Shown: positions 16,069 to 25,103 of the stretch, piece after piece
Position numbering within the stretch: the first letter of the stretch is position 1
How the letters are laid out: each line of letters begins with the position of its first letter
Source of the DNA: Apibacter sp. B3706
Lineage (GTDB): Bacteria > Bacteroidota > Bacteroidia > Flavobacteriales > Weeksellaceae
Assembly (NCBI RefSeq): GCF_011082725.1
Contig: NZ_CP049715.1
Coordinates: forward strand, 558,001 to 622,000
Direction of reading: 5' to 3'
DNA: 64,000 nt
Made by a program: the position numbers and the translations under genes
The notes under the pieces: generated by a model
Told to the model about the DNA's origin: nothing
The model's input: the letters and a program-made list of their open reading frames with translations, nothing else
Database searches by the model: none

Positions 16069-16746
16069 TTAGTTGGATTCAGCTTTTGCATCACGAATCA
16101 TTTTTTCGTTGGCAGTAATAGAAAATTCAACTCTTCTATTTAAAGCTCTACCGGCTTCAGTGCTGTTATCTCCAATTGGATCTGCTTTACCAAAACCTTT
16201 AATAGTGAATCGGCTGGAGCTGATACCATTACTGGATAAATAATTAGCAACACTTTTTGCTCTGTTTTCAGATAAATTTAAATTATATTGATCTGCACCT
16301 TTTGCGTCGGTATATCCGAAAATACCAATATTAGTATCCGGGTATTGTTTAAAAACAGATACAATTTTATCTAAATTTTGTTGAGCAGTTGGAGTTAAAG
16401 TAGCTTTATCAAAATCAAAACGAATAGCATTTTCATTAAGTACAACTTTAATTCCTTCTCCTACACGTTCAACAGAAGCACCCGGTACACTTTCCTGTAT
16501 TTGTCGTGCTTGTTGATCCATTTTGTGTCCAATTAAACCTCCGGTGGTACCACCCACGGCAGCACCAATAACGGCTCCTAAAGCAGCATTGTTTTTATTA
16601 CCTACATTATTTCCAATTACAGCACCTAAAACACCTCCTGCAACAGCTCCTAAACCGGCACCTTTTTGGGTGTCGTTAGTGTTACAAGACATTAGTATGC
16701 TAACAGATAATAAGATTAAAGTTAATCTTGTAAATATTGATTTCAT
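16069..16746 (-). CDS. OmpA-domain lipoprotein with glycine-zipper region
   Basis: The start at 16746 gives MKSIFTRLTLILLSVSILMSCNT, a lipoprotein signal with its cysteine near residue 21; an upstream ATG at 16770 is rejected. The 225-residue protein then has a glycine- and alanine-rich zipper near residues 28-75 (LGAVAGGVLGAVIGNNVG). A C-terminal OmpA domain follows (FDFDKATLTPTAQQ, GYTDAKG, LSENRAKSVANYL, RRVEF), which binds peptidoglycan. It should tether the outer membrane to the cell wall. The lipocalin-like lipoprotein gene lies 29 bases upstream on the same strand, so they are probably co-transcribed. Confidence 0.92.
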   Translation of the reverse strand: MKSIFTRLTLILLSVSILMSCNTNDTQKGAGLGAVAGGVLGAVIGNNVGNKNNAALGAVIGAAVGGTTGGLIGHKMDQQARQIQESVPGASVERVGEGIKVVLNENAIRFDFDKATLTPTAQQNLDKIVSVFKQYPDTNIGIFGYTDAKGADQYNLNLSENRAKSVANYLSSNGISSSRFTIKGFGKADPIGDNSTEAGRALNRRVEFSITANEKMIRDAKAESN

Positions 16747-16775
16747 AATTATATATATAGTGTATTTCAAGTTAT

Positions 16776-17252
16776 TTATTTTAATTTACCGGATGATAAT
16801 TTACTGAAATGATAAGTAATAGTAACCCCGCTGATAACCTGACTTAATTTAAATTCATTTTCGGAAAGAATTTCATATAAATACGTAGTTCCTGTAGTTA
16901 CTTTTCTTGCTTTATCACCTTCATTAAGCAATTTTAAAACAAGCATGTTTTGCTTATCGATATACCAAGTAAAGTTTTGAGTTAAAGCCGGACAAGTATT
17001 GCCGCCTTGCAAAGTAAAATTACCTCTGTTATTATTAGCGATAAAATACCACACACTGTTTTTTAAACATTGAGCATCATATTCATCAAAAGCTTTAACC
17101 TTTACCAGGTTTTCAGAATATGAAACGCGGTCAAGATTCCATGTACCTCTTACATCCCGTTGAGAAGATCTGTCGAGAGCAACAGAATTTGAAGAAGAGC
17201 AAGAATAAAAAATAAACATGCTCAGAATTCCTAAAATCATTAATTTTTTCAT
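16776..17252 (-). CDS. Lipocalin-like lipoprotein
   Basis: A 158-residue lipoprotein with signal MKKLMILGILSMFIFYSCSS (cysteine at residue 18). The mature part resembles the lipocalin-like family of Bacteroidota: RGTWNLDRVSYSE near residue 35, then a run of short strands to the end (TYLYEILSENEFKLSQVI). It probably forms a small beta barrel at the envelope; no ligand can be named. It precedes the OmpA-domain gene by 29 bases and is likely the first gene of a two-gene operon. Confidence 0.8.
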   Translation of the reverse strand: MKKLMILGILSMFIFYSCSSSNSVALDRSSQRDVRGTWNLDRVSYSENLVKVKAFDEYDAQCLKNSVWYFIANNNRGNFTLQGGNTCPALTQNFTWYIDKQNMLVLKLLNEGDKARKVTTGTTYLYEILSENEFKLSQVISGVTITYHFSKLSSGKLK

Positions 17253-17313
17253 AAAAGAAATTTATTTTAATTCATAATTATTATTAATTAAAAACTTACG
17301 TTGAATCAATCGA

Positions 17314-17787
17314 TTAAAAATTTAATTTTCCACTTTCAGAGCCTTTTTTACACACTAAAGATTTCTTTTGGCCATTGACGATAAAATTTATAAAATTCTG
17401 CTGATCAGGAAATTTATCCAATAACAAAGAATTCTTTATAGTGATTGATGAAACCGAATTGATACCCGATACCTCATAATAAATCCAAACTACATTTCCA
17501 TCCGGATTTTTAGAAGAAAAAGTAAAATTCACAGGAGTATCATCTATACTTATTTTAACGTTATTTTGAAGATATTTATTAAGTGCAATATCAAAATCGT
17601 TGGAATTTACTTTTTTACCAATGGTTTGTTCAATATGTTCAAGGTTAACTTTTGAAGAAACTTTTAATGTTTTGCTGCTGGAAACATATTCCACTTTAGT
17701 TATCGAAGTAAAAAAATCCGAAGAATAAAAATTATAGAAACCTAAACATATAAAAGATAAAACAAAAAAAAGAATAAACTTTTTCAT
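17314..17787 (-). CDS. DUF6702-like exported protein
   Basis: A 157-residue protein from the start at 17787, MKKFILFFVLSFICLGFYNF; a longer frame to 17814 adds nine residues before the hydrophobic signal. The N-terminal segment is a signal peptide or membrane anchor. The remainder matches the pattern of the DUF6702 group in flavobacteria: SITKVEYVSSSKTLKVSSKV near the start, VWIYYEV in the middle and an all-beta character. The function is unknown. It sits between the LOG protein and the lipocalin-like gene on the same strand, 61 bases before the latter's start. Confidence 0.65.
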   Translation of the reverse strand: MKKFILFFVLSFICLGFYNFYSSDFFTSITKVEYVSSSKTLKVSSKVNLEHIEQTIGKKVNSNDFDIALNKYLQNNVKISIDDTPVNFTFSSKNPDGNVVWIYYEVSGINSVSSITIKNSLLLDKFPDQQNFINFIVNGQKKSLVCKKGSESGKLNF

Positions 17788-17849
17788 TATGGGTTGAATT
17801 ATATTATCACTCATTCTGCAACTGCAAACAAATTTAATGCCAAATAGTT

Positions 17850-18563
17850 TTAAAAATTTTGTTTAATACTGTATTTGTTATAAAAAGCATGAATGTGTCC
17901 TACAGCTTCATCAGCAGTATCAACAAGTCGGAACAAACTAAAATCAATTTCCTTAATATAATTATCTTCAAGCATAGACTTTCGCATCCATTCCAATAAT
18001 CCGGTCCAATAATCCGTACCCACCAATACAATCGGGAATTTACTTGTTTTTTTTGTTTGAATTAAAGTTAACGCTTCAAACAGCTCATCCATAGTTCCCA
18101 AACCGCCGGGCATAACAATAAAGCCTTGCGAATATTTGAGAAACATAACTTTCCTGACAAAAAAATAATTGAAATTCATACTTAATTTATGATCAACATA
18201 CGGATTACTTCCTGTTTCAAAAGGTAATTCAATATTTAAACCAATTGATTTTCCTCCCGCAGCCTGTGCTCCTTTATTTCCAGCTTCCATAATTCCGGGT
18301 CCTCCTCCCGTAATAATACCAAAACCTATTTTAGTAAGCTTATAAGAAATTTCTTCCGTTAATTGGTAATATTTATTATCAGGATTAGTTCGAGCAGAAC
18401 CGAATATGGATACACAAGGGCCTATTTTAGTCATTGTTTCAAAACCATTGGTAAACTCAGCCATAAGTTTAAAAAGCATCCAACTGTCCCGAGTTTTTAT
18501 TTCATTCCAATTTTTTTGATTAAAATTTTGAGCTATAAACTCTTTATTTTCTGAATTATGCAT
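17850..18563 (-). CDS. LOG family protein (TIGR00730, possible nucleotide phosphoribohydrolase)
   Basis: A 237-residue Rossmann-like protein with the two hallmarks of the LOG family: TGGGPGIMEAGNKGA near residue 82 and MPGGLGTMDELFEALT near residue 152. Family members hydrolyse nucleoside monophosphates, including cytokinin ribotides in plants, to base plus ribose 5-phosphate. The bacterial substrate is generally uncertain. The protein is soluble and has no signal. A run of small envelope genes follows on the same strand, but the 62-base gap leaves operon membership open. Confidence 0.9.
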   Translation of the reverse strand: MHNSENKEFIAQNFNQKNWNEIKTRDSWMLFKLMAEFTNGFETMTKIGPCVSIFGSARTNPDNKYYQLTEEISYKLTKIGFGIITGGGPGIMEAGNKGAQAAGGKSIGLNIELPFETGSNPYVDHKLSMNFNYFFVRKVMFLKYSQGFIVMPGGLGTMDELFEALTLIQTKKTSKFPIVLVGTDYWTGLLEWMRKSMLEDNYIKEIDFSLFRLVDTADEAVGHIHAFYNKYSIKQNF

Positions 18564-18792
18564 TTTTTAATATTTAATTTACATGTACAGCAAAATTACT
18601 GTTTATTACGATTTCTGCGTCATAAAATTGTTAATCATTTTATTAAAATTTTACTATTTTTACGAAGAAGTATCATTTTTTTTAGCAAAATATTCGATAT
18701 TTTTTAAAATAAGAAAATAATATATCAATTTTTTTAAAAAAAAGGGTAGAAAATAAAAAAGGAAACTTAGGGAATGTAACCGTATATTATAC

Positions 18793-18800
18793 TATTTTTG
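18793..18800 (+). promoter_or_regulatory. -7 promoter element of pdxS
   Basis: TATTTTTG matches TAnnTTTG, 27 bases before the pdxS ATG at 18828. A TTAG at 18767 is a poor -33 candidate. Confidence 0.55.
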
Positions 18801-18827
18801 TACGTATAATTAAGATAAAATTTGAGT

Positions 18828-19703
18828 ATGGAAAACAACAGATACGAATTAAATAAAAATTTAGCGCAAATGCTGAAAGGAGGAGTCATCATGGATGTTT
18901 CTACTCCGGAACAAGCAGAAATAGCTGAAGCAGCAGGAGCTGTTGCAGTAATGGCCTTGGAGAGGATTCCTGCAGATATACGCGCTGTAGGAGGAGTTTC
19001 TCGGATGAGTGATCCCAAAATGATTAAAGGAATACAATCGGCAGTAAGTATACCGGTTATGGCTAAAATCAGAATCGGACATTTTGTTGAAGCACAAATA
19101 CTGGAAGCCTTAGAAATCGATTATATTGATGAAAGTGAAGTTTTAACACCCGCCGATGATACCTATCATGTAAATAAAACCAAATTTAAAGTTCCTTTTG
19201 TATGCGGGGCTAAGAATTTAGGTGAAGCCCTGCGAAGAATCCAAGAAGGGGCATCCATGATTCGCTCCAAAGGCGAACCGGGAACCGGTGATGTAGTTCA
19301 AGCCGTAAGACATTTACGCGCAATGAATGAAGCCATACGTAAGATACAAGGTATGCAGGAAGATGAACTTTTCAATGAGGCAAAGGATCTTCGAGTGCCT
19401 TATGAATTAGTAAAATACGTACACGAAAACGGAAAATTACCGGTAGTGAATTTTGCGGCCGGAGGTGTGGCAACTCCTGCCGATGCGGCATTAATGATGC
19501 AATTGGGAGCAGAAGGAGTTTTTGTAGGTTCAGGTATTTTCAAATCCGGTGATCCGATAAAGAGAGCTCAGGCCATTGTTAAAGCTGTTACTAATTTTAA
19601 CGATCCTACTATTTTATTGGAAGTATCTGAAGACTTAGGAGAAGCGATGGTTGGAATAAATGAAGCAGAAATTGAATTACTAATGGCAGAAAGAGGAAAA
19701 TAA
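18828..19703 (+). CDS. pdxS: Pyridoxal 5'-phosphate synthase subunit PdxS
   Basis: PdxS joins ribose 5-phosphate, glyceraldehyde 3-phosphate and ammonia from PdxT to make pyridoxal 5'-phosphate. The 291-residue protein has the usual opening [20 protein letters not shown]. It continues with the barrel segments [29 protein letters not shown] (with a catalytic Lys) and [18 protein letters not shown], and the phosphate-binding [20 protein letters not shown]. Length matches the family. I start it at the ATG at 18828 rather than the TTG two codons earlier. pdxT follows 85 bases downstream, beyond a strong hairpin. Confidence 0.98.
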   Translation: MENNRYELNKNLAQMLKGGVIMDVSTPEQAEIAEAAGAVAVMALERIPADIRAVGGVSRMSDPKMIKGIQSAVSIPVMAKIRIGHFVEAQILEALEIDYIDESEVLTPADDTYHVNKTKFKVPFVCGAKNLGEALRRIQEGASMIRSKGEPGTGDVVQAVRHLRAMNEAIRKIQGMQEDELFNEAKDLRVPYELVKYVHENGKLPVVNFAAGGVATPADAALMMQLGAEGVFVGSGIFKSGDPIKRAQAIVKAVTNFNDPTILLEVSEDLGEAMVGINEAEIELLMAERGK

Positions 19704-19730
19704 TTTTTTTATAAAAAACAATCGAATATA

Positions 19731-19770
19731 AGGTCATTTGGAAAGTGTAAACTTTCCAAATGACTTTTTT
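19731..19770 (+). terminator. Terminator-like hairpin between pdxS and pdxT
   Basis: A perfect 14-bp stem GTCATTTGGAAAGT / ACTTTCCAAATGAC with loop GTAA is followed by six T residues, 18 bases before the pdxT start. It should end or attenuate most pdxS transcripts. No consensus promoter for pdxT is visible after it. Confidence 0.85.
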
Positions 19771-19788
19771 AATTCTAAATATAATAGT

Positions 19789-20358
19789 ATGAAAATAGGG
19801 GTATTAGCAGTACAAGGAGCATTTATAGAGCATATTCGAAAACTACAAGAATTGAAGGTAGAAACCTTTGAAATAAGACAAAAAAAAGACATGGATCAAT
19901 CTATGGATGGATTAATCATTCCGGGAGGGGAGAGTACGGCCATAGGTAAACTTTTGAGAGATTTAAACTTACTCGATATAATCAGAAACAAAATACAAAC
20001 AGGATTACCGGTATTCGGAACGTGTGCCGGATTAATTCTACTGGCTAATCGGGTGGAAGAAGGTACGGAACATCTGGGTGTTATGGATATTACCGCAAAA
20101 AGAAATGCATATGGTCGTCAGTTGGGCAGTTTTTCAATTGAAGAAAATTTTGAAGAAATCGGTACTATTCCCATGACATTTATACGAGCACCCTATATAA
20201 CCGAAGTAGGAGAAAATGTTAAAATTTTATCCCGTGTGAACGGTCACATAGTTGCAGCTCAAGAAAAAAACATGCTAGTTACTTCTTTTCATCCTGAATT
20301 AACGGATTCTGCTAAAGTTCATCACTATTTTATAGAAGAATTATGTAACAAGAAATGA
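19789..20358 (+). CDS. pdxT: Pyridoxal 5'-phosphate synthase glutaminase subunit PdxT
   Basis: PdxT hydrolyses glutamine and channels the ammonia to PdxS. From the ATG at 19789 the 189-residue protein reads [16 protein letters not shown], exactly the family start; an upstream in-frame ATG at 19738 lies inside the hairpin and is rejected. Catalytic residues are visible: IIPGGEST near residue 43, the nucleophile Cys79 in FGTCAGLIL, and His168 and Glu170 in SFHPELT. It follows pdxS on the same strand but is separated from it by a terminator-like hairpin, so its level may depend on read-through. Confidence 0.97.
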   Translation: MKIGVLAVQGAFIEHIRKLQELKVETFEIRQKKDMDQSMDGLIIPGGESTAIGKLLRDLNLLDIIRNKIQTGLPVFGTCAGLILLANRVEEGTEHLGVMDITAKRNAYGRQLGSFSIEENFEEIGTIPMTFIRAPYITEVGENVKILSRVNGHIVAAQEKNMLVTSFHPELTDSAKVHHYFIEELCNKK

Positions 20359-20474
20359 TAAATTAATCTTATGGCTAAAGATTGATCAATAATCCTAAGA
20401 ATTAAATTAAGATAACTAATAACTAATACATAAGAAAATTCTTATCTTGTCTGTCTTAAAATGAATATCCAACT

Positions 20475-21296
20475 ATGGACACTTCGAAAACTATAAATTA
20501 TTCAGGAATTTTTCTAACCTATTATGCCAATAACAATACCAGTTGTGTACATTCCGCTCAAGACCACTGTTTGATCTATATATATTCAGGGAAATTAATC
20601 ATTGAAGAAAAAGGAAAAAAAGAAAAAGTATTAAAAGCAGGAACTTGTGCATTTGTACGGAGAAATCATAATATAAAAATGACTAAATTTTATTCGGGCG
20701 ATCAGCAATATAAAGGAATAACCATGACGTTGAAACGTTCATTTTTAAGAGATTTTTATTATACAAAGGTAAGTAAAGATAAACCCGAAGAGGTTAGTCT
20801 CCCCAAAGAAAATGTTTTTACTTTACCTTTACGTCCTGAAATTATAAGTCTTTTTCAATCTTTAAATCCCTATTTCGACACAACGCTTCAACCTTCTGAT
20901 GAAATCATTAAATTAAAAGAACAAGAAGCTGTATTAGCATTGTTAAACATCAATAAGAATTTTTATTCGATACTTTTCGATTTTACAGAACCTTGGAAAA
21001 TCGACATTCTTGATTTTCTCAATGAAAATTATATGTATAACCTTTCCATGAATGAAATAGCTGCTTATACCGGAAGAAGTTTAGCAACTTTCAAACGAGA
21101 CTTTGCAAAAATCAGCGATATACCTCCCCAAAAATGGTTAATACGTAAACGACTCGAAGTTGCCTTTGAAATGCTGAAAGACAGAAAAAAGTGGAAAGTA
21201 AAAGATGTTTGTTGGGAAGTAGGTTTTAAAAACATATCTCATTTTTATACAGCTTTTAAAAAATTATACGGATTTTCTCCTTCGGAAGAATTGTGA
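20475..21296 (+). CDS. AraC family transcriptional regulator
   Basis: A 273-residue regulator with an N-terminal cupin-like sensing domain (HCLIYIYSGKLIIEEKGKKE near residue 27). The C-terminal AraC DNA-binding domain contains LSMNEIAAYTGRSLATFKRDF and WKVKDVCWEVGFKNISHFYT. The DNA-binding part and the following redox genes suggest it controls the SDR, cupin, aldo/keto reductase and carboxymuconolactone decarboxylase genes downstream. A repeated motif at 21328 and at 22198-22281 is a candidate binding site. The inducer is unknown; an aldehyde or related electrophile is only a guess. Confidence 0.88.
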   Translation: MDTSKTINYSGIFLTYYANNNTSCVHSAQDHCLIYIYSGKLIIEEKGKKEKVLKAGTCAFVRRNHNIKMTKFYSGDQQYKGITMTLKRSFLRDFYYTKVSKDKPEEVSLPKENVFTLPLRPEIISLFQSLNPYFDTTLQPSDEIIKLKEQEAVLALLNINKNFYSILFDFTEPWKIDILDFLNENYMYNLSMNEIAAYTGRSLATFKRDFAKISDIPPQKWLIRKRLEVAFEMLKDRKKWKVKDVCWEVGFKNISHFYTAFKKLYGFSPSEEL

Positions 21297-21327
21297 CCGT
21301 TCCTCAGAACAAAAAAAATTGATCTTC

Positions 21328-21337
21328 CCGACAAAAG
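21328..21337 (+). promoter_or_regulatory. Candidate AraC operator upstream of the SDR gene
   Basis: CCGACAAAAG occurs here, again at 22202-22211, and inverted (TTTGTCGG) at 22270-22277. It lies where a -33 element would be, 19 bases before the -7 element TAACTTTG, as expected for an activator site. Binding is inferred. Confidence 0.4.
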
Positions 21338-21356
21338 CCCAATATTGAACTGGCAT

Positions 21357-21364
21357 TAACTTTG
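21357..21364 (+). promoter_or_regulatory. -7 promoter element of the SDR gene
   Basis: TAACTTTG matches TAnnTTTG, 44 bases before the SDR start. The -33 TTTG is missing and its place is taken by the CCGACAAAAG motif. Confidence 0.5.
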
Positions 21365-21408
21365 TTTATAAATGACTATAAACTTAAAAAATCTTAATTT
21401 AAAAAGTT

Positions 21409-22143
21409 ATGAAAGAAAAAGTAATAGTTGTGATGGGTGCTTCCAGTGGAATTGGTGAAGCTACCGTAAGGAAAATTGCCGAAAGGGGAGCTAAATTGGT
21501 TATTTCTGCCAGAAGAGAAGAAAAATTAAAAGCAATAAAAGATTCTCTTCCAAATGCTCAAATTGAGTATAAAGTAGCCGATGTTGCCAAATTCGAAGAA
21601 GTGAAAGCGGTAGTAGATTTAGCTATAAGCAAGTTTGGAAAAATAGATGTTATCTACAATAATGCCGGAACCATGCCTTCATCCTATCTTATAGATTGTA
21701 AACTTCAAGATTGGCATGATATGCTTCATGTAAATGTATTGGGCGTTTTACATGGAATAGCCGCGGTTCTTCCTCATTTTGTAAAACAAAAATCCGGTCA
21801 TATCATCACTACCGATTCCGTTGCAGGACATTATGTATATCCGGGGTCTGTAGTATATTGTGCTACTAAATCAGCTATCCGTGCCGTAATGGAAGGGCTA
21901 CGTCAAGAGCAGAGAGAAAATAACATAAAATCATCCATGGTTTCTCCGGGTGCTGTTCGTACAGACCTGTACAAAACAATGAAAGATGAAAAATTATTAG
22001 AAGATCAACGCAAAATGCAGGATACAGAGGGTTACGGTTTGAATCCGGAAGATATAGCAGAAGCAGTAGTTTATGCGATAAATACTCCACAACATGTATC
22101 TGTAAGTGAAGTTATTGTTCGACCTACTAAGCAATCTCTCTAA
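21409..22143 (+). CDS. Short-chain dehydrogenase/reductase
   Basis: A 244-residue classical SDR. The cofactor motif VMGASSGIGEATVRKIA lies near residue 8, and the stabilising NNAG (YNNAGTMPSS) near residue 83. The catalytic Ser is in TTDSVAGHY, with the Tyr-Lys pair VVYCATKSA near residue 148. It should use NAD(P)H to reduce a carbonyl or oxidise an alcohol in the cytoplasm; the residue after the second beta strand (ARREEK) suggests NADPH. The substrate is unknown. It lies between the AraC gene and a cupin-aldo/keto reductase-decarboxylase operon that shares the same candidate operator. Confidence 0.92.
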   Translation: MKEKVIVVMGASSGIGEATVRKIAERGAKLVISARREEKLKAIKDSLPNAQIEYKVADVAKFEEVKAVVDLAISKFGKIDVIYNNAGTMPSSYLIDCKLQDWHDMLHVNVLGVLHGIAAVLPHFVKQKSGHIITTDSVAGHYVYPGSVVYCATKSAIRAVMEGLRQEQRENNIKSSMVSPGAVRTDLYKTMKDEKLLEDQRKMQDTEGYGLNPEDIAEAVVYAINTPQHVSVSEVIVRPTKQSL

Positions 22144-22197
22144 TTTATTGTAATAAAAAATTACAGAGAAATATAAAAATTTAATTTTTAAAACTAT

Positions 22198-22281
22198 TTA
22201 TCCGACAAAAGATTTTAGTTTATTGCAAATTTTCTAAAATTTAAATAAAAATTATTTTTTAGTTAATCATTTGTCGGATAA
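22198..22281. promoter_or_regulatory. Inverted-repeat region upstream of the cupin operon
   Basis: TTATCCGACAAA at 22198-22209 is repeated exactly in inverted orientation at 22270-22281, with partial extension on both sides. The arms contain the CCGACAAA motif also seen before the SDR gene. The 60-base AT-rich spacing would suit DNA looping or binding by an AraC dimer. This is inference. Confidence 0.45.
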
Positions 22282-22425
22282 TTAGTTCTATATAAAAGAA
22301 TTATAGTAGTTCATTATCCAAATTAAAACCTACTAATTTCTACACGCTAAATGAAGTACACACCTATTTGATTTTCAGCGAACAAGCTAATAAATTAATA
22401 TTTACACAAAATAACTAGTTAATAA

Positions 22426-22863
22426 ATGAATAATTCAGAAATACCTAAAATCAGTGAATTTCCAATTGGAAATGAAAATAAAGAATATCAACAATATTTT
22501 TCCGGAAAATCATGGCTGCAACCTCTTACCAACCATAAGGAATTAAATGTTCCCTTATTCAACGTTACATTTGAACCCGGTTGTAGAAACCATTGGCATA
22601 CGCATTCCGGGGGACAAATACTAATTGCTGTAGGTGGTGTTGGATTATATCAGGAAGAAGGCAAAAAAGCCCTACGAATGAAACCGGGAGATGTTATTGA
22701 AATAGACTCTAATGTTAAGCATTGGCACGGTGCAGCTCCTGATGAATGGTTTTCTCATTTAGCTATTACCTGTAATCCTCAAACCAATGAAAATACTTGG
22801 TTGGAGCCGGTATCAGACGAAGACTATCATACAGCCTCTGTACAAGCAATTAATCTGAAATAA
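22426..22863 (+). CDS. Cupin domain protein
   Basis: A 145-residue single-domain cupin. The first motif reads GCRNHWHTHSGGQILIAVGG (near residue 55) with the metal-binding histidines, and the second PGDVIEIDSNVKHWHG (near residue 88). It likely holds a divalent metal and acts in the cytoplasm on a small molecule. Proteins of this type are often encoded with carboxymuconolactone decarboxylase-like and aldo/keto reductase proteins, as here. It is the first gene of a three-gene operon with gaps of 37 and 35 bases. Confidence 0.88.
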   Translation: MNNSEIPKISEFPIGNENKEYQQYFSGKSWLQPLTNHKELNVPLFNVTFEPGCRNHWHTHSGGQILIAVGGVGLYQEEGKKALRMKPGDVIEIDSNVKHWHGAAPDEWFSHLAITCNPQTNENTWLEPVSDEDYHTASVQAINLK

Positions 22864-22900
22864 ATAACAACTTTATATATAAATAAAAAATCATATTCAA

Positions 22901-23758
22901 ATGGATTATATTAAATTAAACAACGGAAATCAAATGCCAATCTTAGGGTTTGGAGTTTATCAAATACCCCCTCAAGATTGCGAACGAGTAGTTTCAGAAG
23001 CCATAGAGGTGGGGTATCGCTCCATAGATACAGCACAAGCCTATTATAATGAGGAAGAAGTGGGTAAGGCGGTAAAATCCAGTAATATAGATCGCTCTAA
23101 ATTTTTTATAACCACAAAAATTTGGGTTTCAAATGCAGGATATGAAAGAGCAAAAAAATCTTTTGAAGAATCATTGAAAAAATTGCAAACCGAATATGTG
23201 GACCTTTTGTTAATACATCAACCTTTTGGAGATTATTACGGTACGTATCGAGCCCTGGAAGAAATGTACAAATCGGGAAAAGCAAAAGCTATCGGAGTGA
23301 GTAATTTTTATCCGGATAGATTGGTAGACCTTTGCGAACATGTAGAAATAAAACCGGCAGTAAATCAGGTTGAAACCCATATTTTCAATCAACAGAAAAT
23401 AGCTAAAGAAGTAATGAAAGAATACGGCACTCAAATTGAATCCTGGGGTCCGTTCGCAGAAGGAAAAAATAATTTCTTTACGAATGAAACTTTAGTTTCC
23501 ATCAGTAAAAAATACAATAAAACACCCGCCCAAATTGCACTCAGATTTTTAATACAGCAACAGGTAATTGTAATTCCAAAGTCTACACATAAAGAACGTA
23601 TGATTGAAAATTTTAATGTTTTTGATTTTAAACTTTCAGAGGACGATATCCATTCGTTAGAATCGTTAGATCAAGAAAAATCCTTGTTCTTTTCACATAA
23701 CGACTATGAAACCGTACGATTTATTTTAGATTTTAAAAAGAAACATCATCTATCCTAA
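22901..23758 (+). CDS. Aldo/keto reductase
   Basis: A 285-residue AKR of the 2,5-diketogluconate/methylglyoxal reductase type. It opens NGNQMPILGFGVYQIPP. The catalytic set is visible: Asp in YRSIDTAQAYYNEEEVG (near residue 43) with Tyr in the same segment, Lys in FITTKIWVS (near residue 69), and His in DLLLIHQPFG (near residue 105). GVSNFYPDRL and IPKSTHKERMIENF form the NADPH-binding end. It should reduce aldehydes or ketones with NADPH; the natural substrate is unknown. It is the second gene of the cupin operon. Confidence 0.93.
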   Translation: MDYIKLNNGNQMPILGFGVYQIPPQDCERVVSEAIEVGYRSIDTAQAYYNEEEVGKAVKSSNIDRSKFFITTKIWVSNAGYERAKKSFEESLKKLQTEYVDLLLIHQPFGDYYGTYRALEEMYKSGKAKAIGVSNFYPDRLVDLCEHVEIKPAVNQVETHIFNQQKIAKEVMKEYGTQIESWGPFAEGKNNFFTNETLVSISKKYNKTPAQIALRFLIQQQVIVIPKSTHKERMIENFNVFDFKLSEDDIHSLESLDQEKSLFFSHNDYETVRFILDFKKKHHLS

Positions 23759-23793
23759 GAACTTAAGACAATTGATAAGTAAAAATCAATCAC

Positions 23794-24552
23794 ATGAATA
23801 GAACAGAGATTTGTAAAGATAACTTTAAAAAGCTGTTTAAAGGAAATGCCTTAAATGGCGAAGGCAATGATCCCGAATTGATGGAAATTCTTCAAAAATT
23901 CATTTTTGGTCAAGTTTTTACGGTTGGAAAATTAAGTATAAAAACCCGAGAATTGATAACTTGTGTAGTACTTGCCTCGTTGCAGCAATTGCCTCAATTA
24001 AAATCTCATGTACATGCCGCATTGAACGTTCAGGTAACACCGATAGAATTAAGAGAAGCTATTTATCAATGTGCTCCGATTATTGGTTTTCCAAAAACTC
24101 TAAATGCTATTGCTAGTATGAATGAAGCTTTTACCGAAAATAATATCTCTCTCCCTTTAGAAAAACAAAGTACCGTACAAGAGGAAACCAGATTCGAAGA
24201 AGGACAAAAAATTCAGATTCCTCTATATGGAAATCATATGAAAGAGTTAATGTCTGCTTTGCCGGATGGTATGGGTGAAGAGGTTGCCAAATTTCTTACT
24301 GAAGTTTATTTTGGAGATTTTTATACAAGAAAAGGACTTGACCTTGCCATACGTGAGTTATTAAGTTATTGCGTGTTAGTTTCACTGGGAGCGGAAGATC
24401 AACTTACTTCTCATTACTTTGCAAATCTTAAACAAGGCAATAATAAAGAACTGATTGTAGCAGCTATCATTCAGACATTGCCTTATATTGGATTTCCGCT
24501 TGCAATTAATGCATTGAAAATCATCAGGGATTTGCCTGAGAAATGGCAATAA
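23794..24552 (+). CDS. Carboxymuconolactone decarboxylase family protein (two domains)
   Basis: A 252-residue protein made of two carboxymuconolactone decarboxylase/AhpD-like halves. The first carries LSIKTRELITCVVLASLQQL (near residue 49) followed by HVHAALN. The second has LDLAIRELLSYCVLVSLGAE near residue 185. The CxxC of AhpD is not present, since the cysteines in TCVV and YCVL stand alone, so a thiol peroxidase function is unlikely. The role could be gamma-carboxymuconolactone-like decarboxylation or a redox function linked to its neighbours. It is the last gene of the operon. Confidence 0.85.
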   Translation: MNRTEICKDNFKKLFKGNALNGEGNDPELMEILQKFIFGQVFTVGKLSIKTRELITCVVLASLQQLPQLKSHVHAALNVQVTPIELREAIYQCAPIIGFPKTLNAIASMNEAFTENNISLPLEKQSTVQEETRFEEGQKIQIPLYGNHMKELMSALPDGMGEEVAKFLTEVYFGDFYTRKGLDLAIRELLSYCVLVSLGAEDQLTSHYFANLKQGNNKELIVAAIIQTLPYIGFPLAINALKIIRDLPEKWQ

Positions 24553-25103
24553 TATCTTTTTTAAAGATTTTTAAAAGCTTATTAAAAACGATTAAATAAA
24601 ATTGATTTTCCGGCACTTTTGCTTACATCTTAGAAAGGTTATAGTCAATCAATAGTAATTAATAGTTAAAATGCCGAATAACGTTCAATAAAGATAAATT
24701 AAGTTGCATGATGAATCTATTAATATAATCGCCTGTTTTCTCACCTGTTTTTCATAAAAAATTATTTCCGATTTTTTTAGATAATTAGTCTTTGATTTAC
24801 AAATAATGGTCGATTCTATCATTAAAATACACTACATTTGTTAAGTAAATATGATAAAGATTACAAGTACAGCTAAGTTTTCTTAACTAAAAACTTTAAA
24901 ATAATTGTAGTTGTTCCATCATTTAATTTTCCAATAGCAAACTATAAAAAATAGATTGTTGAAATTTAACAACAACGATGTATCAATTTTACTATTGTAA
25001 ATTAATATAACGGATTCTTACCTATCATCTGATGAATTGATTTAATAAGTTATCCGTAAATAATGTTGGAAAAAAGAAATAGATAATTTAATACTAAGAT
25101 ATT
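24553..25103. other. 551-base AT-rich intergenic region
   Basis: No gene or remnant is recognised. It holds a TACATTTG -7-like element at 24833-24840 without a -33 partner and a near-palindrome TTGTTGAAATTTAACAA around 24957. No terminator was found after the decarboxylase gene. Confidence 0.4.

Noticed and set aside
24833-24840. TACATTTG as a promoter for the Gfo/Idh/MocA gene
   Set aside because: There is no -33 partner and the leader would be about 260 bases; kept only as a note on the intergenic region.
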